A DNA stretch of 64,000 bases, from positions 1-64,000 of the forward strand of contig NZ_JAVIFX010000025.1 of NCBI RefSeq assembly GCF_031157255.1, written 5' to 3'. Shown here one piece after another: positions 52,434 to 61,067 of this stretch; position 1 is the stretch's first letter; the number at the start of each line of letters is the position of its first letter. The notes beneath the pieces are model-generated. The model ran no database searches, was not told the DNA's origin, and saw only the letters and a list, made by a program, of their open reading frames with translations. The position numbers and the translations under genes were made by a program. This DNA is from Bradyrhizobium sp. LHD-71 (GTDB lineage: Bacteria > Pseudomonadota > Alphaproteobacteria > Rhizobiales > Xanthobacteraceae).

Positions 52434-52594
52434 CTAGGCTGACGCCCCGATCAGGCAAGCGCCGGCCTTGACCAGTTGCCTGGCTGCGCCGGCCTTGGCG
52501 AACAGTAACGTATTGATGAACGCCCCATCGATCAGTAACAGCAACTGATCCGCGATGGTGCCGGGCTCCGCGCTAGATTCGTCCCTCCTCAACC
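52434..52594 (-). pseudogene. C-terminal remnant of a TetR-family regulator
   Basis: Reading the minus strand up to the TAG at 52434-52436 gives GTIADQLLLLIDGAFIN, then TLLFAKAGAARQLVKAGAC, which is the typical last helix pair of TetR-family ligand domains. Only about 50 codons remain; upstream the frame runs into the end of the dppF-like gene, whose stop at 52573 overlaps it. No helix-turn-helix part is present, so a regulator gene was truncated here, probably when the ABC operon was placed next to it. Confidence 0.55.
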
Positions 52595-53613
52595 GCATGG
52601 CACGCGACACTCACCGAGCCCGTGACAATAGCGTGTGGCCGCTCCGTCCGGCAGCGCTCGGCGGCGAACGGGCATCGCGGGTGGAAAGGACAACCGGGCG
52701 GAGGCGCGATCGGGTTCGGCGTTTCGCCGTCGACCGGCTTGCGCTGCCGGCCCGCCATCGCGAGGTCCGGCACGGCATCCAGCAGCATGCGCGTGTAGGG
52801 ATGGCGTGGATGAGCGAAGATATCGCGCGCAGGCGCGACCTCGACCAGCCTGCCGAGATACATGACGCCGATCCGCGTCGCCATATGGCGGACGACGGCA
52901 AGGTTGTGCGAGATAAACAGATAAGTCAGCCCGAGCCGATCCTGCAGGTCGCGCATCAGGTTCAGGATCTGCGCCTGCACCGAAACGTCGAGCGCCGAGG
53001 TGGGCTCGTCGCAGACGATGAACTCCGGGTTGGCTGACAGAGCGCGGGCAATGGCGATGCGTTGACGCTGACCACCGGAAAATTCGTGCGGATACTTGCG
53101 GCCGTCGGCAGGATCGAGCCGGACCAGCTTCAGGAGCTCGCTGACCCGCGCCTCGACCTCCGCGTCATTCCTGGTGATGCCGAAAGCACGGATCGGCTCG
53201 GCGACGATGCGATCCACCCGCCAGCGCGGGTTCAGGCTCGCGAACGGATCCTGAAAAATCATCTGAATGCGCCGGCGCAGCTTTTCCCGCGCGGCAGCCA
53301 GACGCGGGTCAGACATTGAAACGCCGTCGATGGTCACCTGCCCCGCCGTCGGCGACAACAACCCGACCACCATGCGCGCCACCGTCGATTTTCCAGAGCC
53401 CGACTCGCCGACCAGCGCGAAGGTTTCGCGCCGAGCAATCTCGAACGAGAGGTCGGCGACCGCGGTGAGCATCTGCTTGGGTGCGCCGGCCAGCGTGCGC
53501 TCCAGCCATGGCCGCGACACGTCAAAGACACAGGTCAGATGATCCACCTTTACCAGCGGGCCGGCCGTGCCCGCGAAAACCTCGTTCGGCTGTTCTACGA
53601 TCGCGGTGCTCAT
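52573..53613 (-). CDS. dppF: Dipeptide/oligopeptide ABC transporter ATPase (second)
   Basis: 346 residues. Walker A GESGSGKST, signature FSGGQRQRIAIARAL, Walker B FIVCDEPTSALDV, H-loop LFISHNLAVV and the C-terminal oligopeptide HPY extension with the Cys set PGCPFHPRCPFAAERC, which can bind an iron-sulfur cluster in some members. The residues AGAPKQMLTAVADLSFEI show an unusual long N-terminal linker. Its ATG overlaps the dppD-like stop. It is the last gene of the five-gene operon, and its end overlaps the TetR remnant. Confidence 0.9.
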   Translation of the reverse strand: MSTAIVEQPNEVFAGTAGPLVKVDHLTCVFDVSRPWLERTLAGAPKQMLTAVADLSFEIARRETFALVGESGSGKSTVARMVVGLLSPTAGQVTIDGVSMSDPRLAAAREKLRRRIQMIFQDPFASLNPRWRVDRIVAEPIRAFGITRNDAEVEARVSELLKLVRLDPADGRKYPHEFSGGQRQRIAIARALSANPEFIVCDEPTSALDVSVQAQILNLMRDLQDRLGLTYLFISHNLAVVRHMATRIGVMYLGRLVEVAPARDIFAHPRHPYTRMLLDAVPDLAMAGRQRKPVDGETPNPIAPPPGCPFHPRCPFAAERCRTERPHAIVTGSVSVACHAVEEGRI

Positions 53614-54593
53614 GCGGTCGCCCGCCGGTCAGCCGCGTAGAGCCAGCATGCAGCGAGCGTGCGTTCGGCGGGCAACAGCTCCGGCCGCTCGACGCGGCAG
53701 CGATCGAAGACGTGCGGACAGCGCGGATTGAAGGCACAGCCGGTCGGGATGTCGGTCAGCCGCGGCATTGATCCCGGGATCTGCGTCAGCCTTTCGGCAG
53801 TCGCCGTCAGCGTCGGAATGGAGCCCATCAGGCCCTGGGTGTAGGGATGGTGCGCCCGGCCGATCACATCGCGCACCGGACCGATCTCGGCAATACGGCC
53901 GGCATACATCACCGCAACGCGATCGGCGGTTTCGGCGATCACGCCCATGTCATGGGTGATCAGCATGATCGCCACGTTGTGTTCGCGGCAGAGCCGTTTC
54001 ATCAAAGCGATGATCTGCGCCTGCACCGAGACATCGAGCGCCGTGGTCGGCTCGTCGGCGATGATCAATTCCGGATCGGCCGCCAATGCCAGCGCCAGCA
54101 CGACGCGCTGCCGCATGCCGCCGGAGAATTGATAGGGATAGGCGTCGATCCTGCGCTCGGCCGCCGGAATGCCGACGTCGACCAGGAGTGCAATGGCGCG
54201 ATCGCGCGCCTGCGCCGCGTTCATTCCGGTGTGAAGCTGAATCGTTTCGATCAACTGTTCACCGATGCGAAACAGCGGATTGAGCGAGGTGAGTGGATCC
54301 TGGAACACCATGCCGATGCGCTTGCCGCGGATCCGGCGCAGCCCTTCGGGCGGCAGGTTGTCGATCCGCTGCCCCTTCAGCAGGACTTCACCGCCGGCAA
54401 TGCGGCCCGGTGGATCCAGCAGGCCGATGATGGCCGCGCCAGTCAGCGACTTTCCAGCTCCGGATTCGCCGACCACGCCCAGAACCTCGCCTGGCGCAAT
54501 GTCGAACGACACGCCGTCGACCGCCGTCAGAATGCCGCGCCGGGTCGGAAATTCGACCCGCAGTTCGCGAATGGACAGGAGCGGTTCGGTCAT
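53610..54593 (-). CDS. dppD: Dipeptide/oligopeptide ABC transporter ATPase (first)
   Basis: 327 residues. Walker [10 protein letters not shown] with Leu after the Ser (common in DppD types), [15 protein letters not shown], signature [13 protein letters not shown], Walker [15 protein letters not shown]-loop [12 protein letters not shown] and the C-terminal [11 protein letters not shown] Cys motif. It forms a heterodimer with the following ATPase to power the DppBC-like channel. ATGA overlaps at both ends show tight translational coupling. Confidence 0.92.
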   Translation of the reverse strand: MTEPLLSIRELRVEFPTRRGILTAVDGVSFDIAPGEVLGVVGESGAGKSLTGAAIIGLLDPPGRIAGGEVLLKGQRIDNLPPEGLRRIRGKRIGMVFQDPLTSLNPLFRIGEQLIETIQLHTGMNAAQARDRAIALLVDVGIPAAERRIDAYPYQFSGGMRQRVVLALALAADPELIIADEPTTALDVSVQAQIIALMKRLCREHNVAIMLITHDMGVIAETADRVAVMYAGRIAEIGPVRDVIGRAHHPYTQGLMGSIPTLTATAERLTQIPGSMPRLTDIPTGCAFNPRCPHVFDRCRVERPELLPAERTLAACWLYAADRRATA

Positions 54594-55543
54594 CTGAGTT
54601 TCGGATTGAGCGCGTCGCGCAACCAGTCACCGAACAGGTTGATCGACAGCGCGATGGTCACCAGCGCAAGCGACGGAAACAACAGGATCCACCACTCTCC
54701 TGAGAACAGGAACTGCTGTCCAATCCTGATCAGCGTACCGAGTGACGGTTGGGTCGGCGGCATGCCAACGCCGAGAAACGACAGCGTCGCCTCCTCGAGC
54801 ACGGCAAGTGCAAGGTTGATGGTTGCAATGACCAGAATCGGCCCGGCGACGTTCGGCAGCACGTGCTTGATCATCACAGGGAATGCCCGAAGCCCGATGA
54901 CGCGAGCTGCATCGACATACTCCTTGCGCTTTTCCACCAGGGTCGACGCGCGCACCGTGCGCGCATACTGCGCCCAGTTGGACAGGCCGATGGCGATCGT
55001 CATGACAGCAAACGTCATCTGCTCATGCAGCGACGGGTGGATCAGGCCGCGGGCTATGCCGAACACCAACAGCGCCACCAGAATGGCCGGAAATGACAGC
55101 TGGATGTCCGCGATGCGCATGATCAGCGCCTCGATCCGCCCGCCGATATAGCCGGCGATCAGCCCGAGCGAAACGCCAAGCACCAGCGAGAAGATCACCG
55201 AGGCGGTGCCGATCAGAAGCGAAACGCGCGAGCCATAGAGGATCGCCGAATACATGTCGCGCCCCTGGCTGTCGGCGCCGAGGCCGAAATACATGCCGGA
55301 ACCCGCACCCGCCTCGCCCGGCGGCGTAAAGCCGTCCATCAGGTTAAGTGCGGCAGCGTCGAACGGGTTCTGCGGCGTGATGAACTCGGCGAAAACGGTC
55401 GCCAGCACAATGACAAGCGTGATCGCGGCGGCGCCGATCGCCACGGGTGAGGTACGGAAAGAGTAGCCGATGTCGGAATCCCATGCGCGCGCAAGAAGTC
55501 CCCGATGGGCTTGTGCGGCAGGAGGTTGGGCCAGGACGCTCAT
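54590..55543 (-). CDS. dppC: Dipeptide/oligopeptide ABC permease (DppC-like)
   Basis: 317 residues, about six membrane segments, opening with the DppC-type N-terminal helix (VAIGAAAITLVIVLATVFAEF) and long periplasmic loop with GADSQGRDMYSAILYGSR. The ATPase-docking EAA region is around DAARVIGLRAFPVMIKHVLPN. It ends with [19 protein letters not shown], typical of the family. It overlaps the dppD-like gene by 4 bases and starts 12 bases after the DppB-like stop. Confidence 0.92.
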   Translation of the reverse strand: MSVLAQPPAAQAHRGLLARAWDSDIGYSFRTSPVAIGAAAITLVIVLATVFAEFITPQNPFDAAALNLMDGFTPPGEAGAGSGMYFGLGADSQGRDMYSAILYGSRVSLLIGTASVIFSLVLGVSLGLIAGYIGGRIEALIMRIADIQLSFPAILVALLVFGIARGLIHPSLHEQMTFAVMTIAIGLSNWAQYARTVRASTLVEKRKEYVDAARVIGLRAFPVMIKHVLPNVAGPILVIATINLALAVLEEATLSFLGVGMPPTQPSLGTLIRIGQQFLFSGEWWILLFPSLALVTIALSINLFGDWLRDALNPKLR

Positions 55544-55555
55544 ACGCTTCCTCAG

Positions 55556-56521
55556 TTAGTGCCGCAGCCGCGGATCGATCAGCAGGTAGACGAAGTCGGT
55601 CAGGAAGTTCACCGCCGCGAATACAAACGCGACGAACATCAGGTACGCCGCCATCACCGGGATATCGACGAACTGGACCGCGTTCACGAACAATGCGCCG
55701 AGCCCCGGCCACTGGAATACGGTTTCTGTGACGATGGCAAAAGCGATCACCGAGCCGAGTTGCAGGCCGACGATCGTCACGACCGGAACCATGGTGTTGC
55801 GCAGCGCGTGGCGGAACTGGATGCGCCGCTCAGGAATACCGCGCGCCCGGGCAAAGCGGACATAGTCCGTTCGCATGGTCTCGAGCATCTCCGCGCGAAC
55901 CAGCCGCATGATCAACGTAAGCTGAAAGAAGCCGAGCGTGAGCACCGGAAGCACCAGTGATTTGCGCCCGGTATCCGTCAGGAGACCCGTGGTCCACCAG
56001 CCGATGTGGACGACGTCGCCACGGCCGAACGAGGGCAGCCACCGCAACTCGACCGCGAACAGGTAGATCAGGCCGATGCCGATCAGGAACGTGGGCAGCG
56101 ACACACCGATCAGGGAGAGAACCATCACGCCGTTTGCTATCACCCCGCGCCGGTTGATCGCCGCATAGACGCCGAGGGCGATGCCGACGACAAAGGCGAA
56201 CAGCGCCGACAGCACTGCGAGCTCGAGCGTCGCCGGCAACCGTTCGGCCAGGAGGTCGGCCACCGGCCGCGCCTGCCGGTAGGAAATGCCGAAGTCGCCG
56301 GACGCCGCATGCGCAAGAAAGCGTCCGAACTGGACCGGGAACGGATCGTTCAATCCGAGCCGCTCGGTGAGTTCGGCCCGATCTGCGTCGGTCGATTCCT
56401 GGCCGGCCAGGCTGGCGATCGGATCGCCAACAAAACGAAACATGGAAAAGGCGATGAGGCCCACCGCCAGGATGACGAGGATGCCTTGCAACAAGCTGCG
56501 AAGGAGGTGTGCGATCATCAC
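55556..56521 (-). CDS. dppB: Dipeptide/oligopeptide ABC permease (DppB-like)
   Basis: 321 residues with about six helices. The N-terminal helix SLLQGILVILAVGLIAFSMF is followed by the family motif LTERLGLNDPFPVQFGRFL and SGDFGISYRQARPV. The docking loop is DYVRFARARGIPERRIQFRHALRN. It starts at GTG 56521 or, one codon later, ATG 56518; the sequence does not decide between them. Second gene in the operon. Confidence 0.9.
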   Translation of the reverse strand: MMIAHLLRSLLQGILVILAVGLIAFSMFRFVGDPIASLAGQESTDADRAELTERLGLNDPFPVQFGRFLAHAASGDFGISYRQARPVADLLAERLPATLELAVLSALFAFVVGIALGVYAAINRRGVIANGVMVLSLIGVSLPTFLIGIGLIYLFAVELRWLPSFGRGDVVHIGWWTTGLLTDTGRKSLVLPVLTLGFFQLTLIMRLVRAEMLETMRTDYVRFARARGIPERRIQFRHALRNTMVPVVTIVGLQLGSVIAFAIVTETVFQWPGLGALFVNAVQFVDIPVMAAYLMFVAFVFAAVNFLTDFVYLLIDPRLRH

Positions 56522-56530
56522 GAAGCGCCT

Positions 56531-56554
56531 GCGGGAGAGCTGATGCCCTCCCGC
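56531..56554 (-). promoter_or_regulatory. Intercistronic hairpin after the binding-protein gene
   Basis: GCGGGAG (56531-56537) pairs with CTCCCGC (56548-56554) across a 10-base loop, in the 48-base gap between the binding-protein gene and the DppB-like gene. Such hairpins commonly protect the upstream mRNA part or partly stop transcription, so that the binding protein is made in excess over the membrane parts. Confidence 0.5.
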
Positions 56555-56569
56555 AGTCCGTCGATGCGA

Positions 56570-58165
56570 TCAGTTGGTCTTGAACGACACGTATTTCAGC
56601 TTCGGCTGGTTCGAGACGTCCACGGGAATGTCGAGACCGGCCTTCATGGCGTAAGCCAGTGTCTGGTGGTGGACCGGCAGGTAGAGCGTCTCATCCTTGA
56701 ACAGCGCCCAGAGCTTCGCGATCGTGGCGTCGCGCTTGCCCTTGTCGATCTCGCTCGATAGCTGCTCGATCATCTTGTCCGCCTCCGGGTTGGAGTAGCG
56801 CGTGGCGTTCCAGCTGCCGTACTTGTCGGCACGGGTATGGTACATGAACGAGAAGATGTACTCGGAATCGAACGTCGGCACGCCCCATCCGACCATATAG
56901 AACTCGGTCTCCGGCGGATTCTTCTGGATCAGCGGGAAGTGGATCGCCTTCGACTGCGAAACGAGGCTCACCTTCACACCGATCTGGCCCCACATGCCGA
57001 CTGCAGCCTGGCAGATCGCTTCGTCATTGACGTAGCGGTCGTTCGGGCAATGCAGCGTGACGTTGAAACCGTTCGGATAGCCGGCATCGGCCAGCAGCTT
57101 CTTGGCCGCATTGACGTCGCCTGACGGCGCCGCGTCCAACTCCTTGGTCCAGCCGTTCACGAACGGCGGCATGATGATGCCGGTCGGCACCGACTGCCCG
57201 CGCATGGCGATGCGCTGAATTGCCTGCCGGTTCAGCGTTATGTTCATCGCCTGGCGCACTTTCTTGTCGGCGAACGGGTTCTTGCCCTCGACGCTATCAC
57301 CCTTCAGGTCGGCCGACGCGACGTCCATGCCGAAGAAGATCGTGCGGTTCTCAGGTCCCACATTAACCTGCAGGTTCTTTTGAGCCTTCAGGCGCTCGAT
57401 GTCCTGCACCGGCACGTCCTGCACGAAATCCACCTCGCCCGAGAGCAGCGCCGCGAGGCGCGTCGCATCCGCCTTGATCGGGATATAGAGCAGCTCGGTG
57501 ACTTGCAGCGGCACCTGACCGATGCCCCAGTAGCTGTCGTTGCGTTTCATCACGGTTCTGACGTCCGGCTCGCGCGAAACGAGCTGGAACGGCCCGGTTC
57601 CGTTCGCATTGCGGACAGCGAAGTTTTCTTCCTTGTTCTTGAAATCCTGCGGCTTCTGGACGTTGTTCTGCTCCGACCACTCCTTGTCCATGATGAACAG
57701 GTCGCCGAGATTGTTCGGCAGCAGCGGGTTCGGACCTTTGGTTTTGATGTGAACGGTGAGATCGTCGACCTTGCTCACCGTATCGATCGAGGTCAGCAAT
57801 CCCTTCATGTCGGAGGTCGGTTGACGTGCGCGATCCAGCGAAAACACCACGTCGTCGGCATTGAAGGCATTGCCGTTGTGGTACTTCACGTTCGGGCGAA
57901 GCTTGAACTCCCATACGTTTGGATCGTCAGTGATTTTCCACGAGGTGGCGAGCGCCGGCACCTCCTTGCCTTGCGTGTCGCGGTGCAGCAGCGGCTCGTA
58001 AATATGATGTGCAAGCGCATGGGTCGGACCTTCGTTCTGCGCGTGCGGATCGAGGGTCAGCGAGTCGCCCGAGCGCGCCCATTTCAGCTGGCGCGCATCG
58101 GCTGCAGCCGTTGCAAGAGCCGTCGCCGCGAGCAGCGCGATGACGAATTTGCCGCGATTGGTCAT
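56570..58165 (-). CDS. Periplasmic binding protein of the dipeptide-type ABC transporter
   Basis: 531 residues, family 5. Signal peptide MTNRGKFVIALLAATALATAAADA; mature QLKWARSGDSLTLDPHAQNEGP; LATSWKITDDPNVWEFKLRPNVKYHNG; VRQAMNITLNRQAIQRIAM. GGGAGG precedes the ATG. It is the first gene of the five-gene operon and fixes substrate choice (peptides or other amino compounds such as opines or nickel complexes; not decidable). Unlike the tandem pair at 19026-22557 it has its own permease set. Confidence 0.92.
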   Translation of the reverse strand: MTNRGKFVIALLAATALATAAADARQLKWARSGDSLTLDPHAQNEGPTHALAHHIYEPLLHRDTQGKEVPALATSWKITDDPNVWEFKLRPNVKYHNGNAFNADDVVFSLDRARQPTSDMKGLLTSIDTVSKVDDLTVHIKTKGPNPLLPNNLGDLFIMDKEWSEQNNVQKPQDFKNKEENFAVRNANGTGPFQLVSREPDVRTVMKRNDSYWGIGQVPLQVTELLYIPIKADATRLAALLSGEVDFVQDVPVQDIERLKAQKNLQVNVGPENRTIFFGMDVASADLKGDSVEGKNPFADKKVRQAMNITLNRQAIQRIAMRGQSVPTGIIMPPFVNGWTKELDAAPSGDVNAAKKLLADAGYPNGFNVTLHCPNDRYVNDEAICQAAVGMWGQIGVKVSLVSQSKAIHFPLIQKNPPETEFYMVGWGVPTFDSEYIFSFMYHTRADKYGSWNATRYSNPEADKMIEQLSSEIDKGKRDATIAKLWALFKDETLYLPVHHQTLAYAMKAGLDIPVDVSNQPKLKYVSFKTN

Positions 58166-58319
58166 GGAAGACCCTCCCGAGTGATGTCTGATCCGGCCGT
58201 CCGGCGGCCATTGGAGGCTGATTATATGCCGCGCTCCTTACCTGTCACCCGGGCCATTGGGAGGATTTGCGCGCCGCGAGAGGCGCGGCGCAGGGCAAAA
58301 GATCGCAGCCGTTCACCGT

Positions 58320-61067
58320 TCAGGACGGCGACTCCGCGCGCACGGCGCAGAACTTGAACTCCGGAATCTTGCCGAATGGATCGAGTGCCGGATTAGTGAG
58401 CAGATTCGCGGCGGCTTCCGCATAGCAAAACGGCATGAACACCATGTTCTCGGGAACATCACGATCGGAACGAACCTTCACCTCGATCGCGCCGCGACGC
58501 GTCGCCAGCCGAATGAAGTCGCCGGGCCACAGGTTCAATCGCCGCATGTCCTTCGGCGACATGAAGGCCACCGCTTCCGGCTCGATCTGGTCGAGCACCT
58601 GGGAGCGGCGCGTCATCGAACCGGTGTGCCAGTGTTCCAGCACACGGCCGGTGGACAGCACCATCGGATAGTCCTCGTCGGGCAGCTCGTCCGGCGGAAG
58701 GACATGCGCCGGCACGATCTTGCCGCGGCCGTTCGCGGTCGGGAAGCCCTTGGTGAAGATGATTTCGTTGCCGGGTCGATGCGGATCGTCGGCCGGATAG
58801 GTCACTGCTCCTTCGCGCTCCAGCCGCTCCCAGGTGATGTTCTTCAACGACGGCATCACCTGCGTCATCTCGGCGAACACGTCGGCCGGACCGGCATAGC
58901 TCCAGTCCAGTCCCATGCGCCTGGCGATTTCCTGGATGATCCACAGATCCTGCCGCGCATCGCCGGGCGGTTTGATCACCTCGCGCGCGAGCTGCACGCG
59001 GCGATCGGTGTTGGTGAAGCTGCCGGATTTTTCGGCGAACGCGGACGCCGGCAGGATCACGTCGGCATGGAATGCCGTTTCAGTGACGAACAGATCCTGC
59101 ACCACAAGGTGATCGAGCTTCGCCAGGGCCTGCCGGGCATGCTGCAGGTCCGGATCCGACATCGCGGGGTTTTCGCCCTCGATGTACATGCCGCTGATTT
59201 CACCCGCATAGATCGCGTTCATGATCTCGACCACGGTGAGGCCGCGGACGGCGTCGAGGTCATGATGCCAGAGCTTCTCGAACGGCTCGCGCAGATCCGT
59301 GCGGCCGACCGGCTGGTAGTCAGGCAGGAACATCGGGATAAGGCCCGCATCGGACGCGCCCTGCACGTTGTTCTGGCCCCGCAGCGGATGCAGCCCGGTC
59401 CCAGGCCGGCCGATCTGCCCGGTAACGAGCGCCAGCGCGATCAGGCAGCGGGCGTTGTCGGTGCCATGGACATGCTGACTGATGCCCATGCCCCAGAAGA
59501 TGATCGAGGCGCGCGAGAGCGCATACATCCGCGCGACCTCACGCAGCGTATCGGCCGGAATACCGCAGATCGGCGCCATCTTCTCTGGCGGGAACTCCTT
59601 GATGCGCTCCGTGAGGTCGTCGAAGCCCTCGGTGTAGCCGGCGATGTATTGCTGATCCGTCAGGCCCTCGGTGATGATCGTGTGAAGCATCGCATTGAGC
59701 ATCGCGACGTCGCTGCCGGGCTTGAATGCAAGATGCCTGACGGCATGCCGCGACAACGGCTGCCGGCGCGGATCCATGACGACCAGCCTGGCGCCGTGCT
59801 TGACCGCATTCTTGATGAATGTCGCGGCGACCGGGTGGTTCAGGGCCGGATTGGCACCGATGACGATGATGACTTCCGCGTCCATGGCAGCGGCGAACGG
59901 CGCGGAGACCGCGCCGGAATTGAGCCCCTCCATCAGGGCCGCGACTGACGACGCATGGCACAGCCGCGTGCAGTGATCGACGTTGTTGGAGCCGAAGCCC
60001 GTGCGCACCAGCTTCTGGAACAGGTAGGCTTCCTCGTTGGATCCCTTGGCCGAGCCGAAGCCGGCAAGTGCTTTCGCGCCCATCTCGTCGCGAATCCTGG
60101 CGAGGCCTTTGGCCGCGACGTCCAGCGCCTCCTCCCACGAGGCCTCGCGGAAATGCGTGAAGGGGTTGGCCGGATCTACCTGATCGTTGGCATCCTTCTT
60201 CGCATTCGGAAGCCTGATCAGCGGCTTCGTGAGACGATGCGGGTGATGGATATAGTCGAAGCCAAAGCGTCCCTTGACGCAAAGCCGATTGTGATTGGCG
60301 GGACCGTCACGGCCCTCGGCGTAAATGATCTTCTCGTCCTTCACCTGATAGGTGACCTGACAGCCCACGCCGCAGAACGGGCACAGCGAGTCCGTCGTCC
60401 TGTCGGCATAGGTGACGCGCTGCTGCCTCTCATCGAGCATCACCGCCGGCATCAGCGCGCCGGTTGGGCAAGCCTGCACGCATTCACCGCAAGCAACGCA
60501 GGTCGATTCACCCATGGGATCGTCGAAATCGAACACCACCTTGGACGCATGATTGCGATAGGCCATGCCGATTACGTCGTTGACCTGGACCTCGCGGCAG
60601 GCGCGCACGCAGAGGCCGCACTGAATGCACGCGTCGAGATTGACACTCATGGCCGGATGGCTGGTGTCGCCTGGCCAACGCTCGGCGGCCGGGAAACGGC
60701 TTTCGGTGACGTCGACCTTCTCCGCCCAGGTCCAGAACTTCGAGCACGGGTCATGCGAGGTTTCGCGCGCCGGCTGATCGGCCACCAACAGTTCGAACAC
60801 CATTTTCTGCGCGGCGACGGCCCGCGCGCTCGCCGACCTCACTTTCATGCCGACCGTCGGCGTCCGCTTGCAGGAGGCCGCCAGCACACGCTCGCCTTCG
60901 ATCTCGACCATGCAGGCGCGGCAATTGCCGTCGGGTCGATAGTCCGGCTCCGGCGAAAAACACAGATGCGGAATGTCGGTGCCCAGGCGTTTGGCGACCT
61001 GCCAGATGGTCTCGGCGACGTCGGCCTCGACCGTTTTGCCGTCGAGCTCGAAGCGGATCTTCGTCAT
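58320..61067 (-). CDS. fdhA: NAD-dependent formate dehydrogenase alpha subunit (Mo/W-bis-MGD)
   Basis: 915 residues. Metal sites in order: a 2Fe-2S domain (Cys36, Cys49, Cys52, Cys66), a His/Cys cluster site (His105, Cys108), two 4Fe-4S ferredoxin sites (CIQCGLC from 147, CVACGEC from 190) and a further 4Fe-4S site (Cys229, Cys232, Cys236, Cys263). The catalytic Cys370 followed by His371 in HCTRLCHASS binds Mo or W. The molybdopterin-binding C-terminal domain ends near PEFKFCAVRA. It oxidises formate to CO2 and feeds electrons to the beta subunit. Very like FDH1 of Methylobacterium in layout. It overlaps fdhB by 4 bases. Confidence 0.92.
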   Translation of the reverse strand: MTKIRFELDGKTVEADVAETIWQVAKRLGTDIPHLCFSPEPDYRPDGNCRACMVEIEGERVLAASCKRTPTVGMKVRSASARAVAAQKMVFELLVADQPARETSHDPCSKFWTWAEKVDVTESRFPAAERWPGDTSHPAMSVNLDACIQCGLCVRACREVQVNDVIGMAYRNHASKVVFDFDDPMGESTCVACGECVQACPTGALMPAVMLDERQQRVTYADRTTDSLCPFCGVGCQVTYQVKDEKIIYAEGRDGPANHNRLCVKGRFGFDYIHHPHRLTKPLIRLPNAKKDANDQVDPANPFTHFREASWEEALDVAAKGLARIRDEMGAKALAGFGSAKGSNEEAYLFQKLVRTGFGSNNVDHCTRLCHASSVAALMEGLNSGAVSAPFAAAMDAEVIIVIGANPALNHPVAATFIKNAVKHGARLVVMDPRRQPLSRHAVRHLAFKPGSDVAMLNAMLHTIITEGLTDQQYIAGYTEGFDDLTERIKEFPPEKMAPICGIPADTLREVARMYALSRASIIFWGMGISQHVHGTDNARCLIALALVTGQIGRPGTGLHPLRGQNNVQGASDAGLIPMFLPDYQPVGRTDLREPFEKLWHHDLDAVRGLTVVEIMNAIYAGEISGMYIEGENPAMSDPDLQHARQALAKLDHLVVQDLFVTETAFHADVILPASAFAEKSGSFTNTDRRVQLAREVIKPPGDARQDLWIIQEIARRMGLDWSYAGPADVFAEMTQVMPSLKNITWERLEREGAVTYPADDPHRPGNEIIFTKGFPTANGRGKIVPAHVLPPDELPDEDYPMVLSTGRVLEHWHTGSMTRRSQVLDQIEPEAVAFMSPKDMRRLNLWPGDFIRLATRRGAIEVKVRSDRDVPENMVFMPFCYAEAAANLLTNPALDPFGKIPEFKFCAVRAESPS

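Noticed and set aside
58257-59948. 563-codon frame antisense to the formate dehydrogenase alpha gene
   Set aside because: Shadow frame; the opposite strand carries all metal-cluster motifs.
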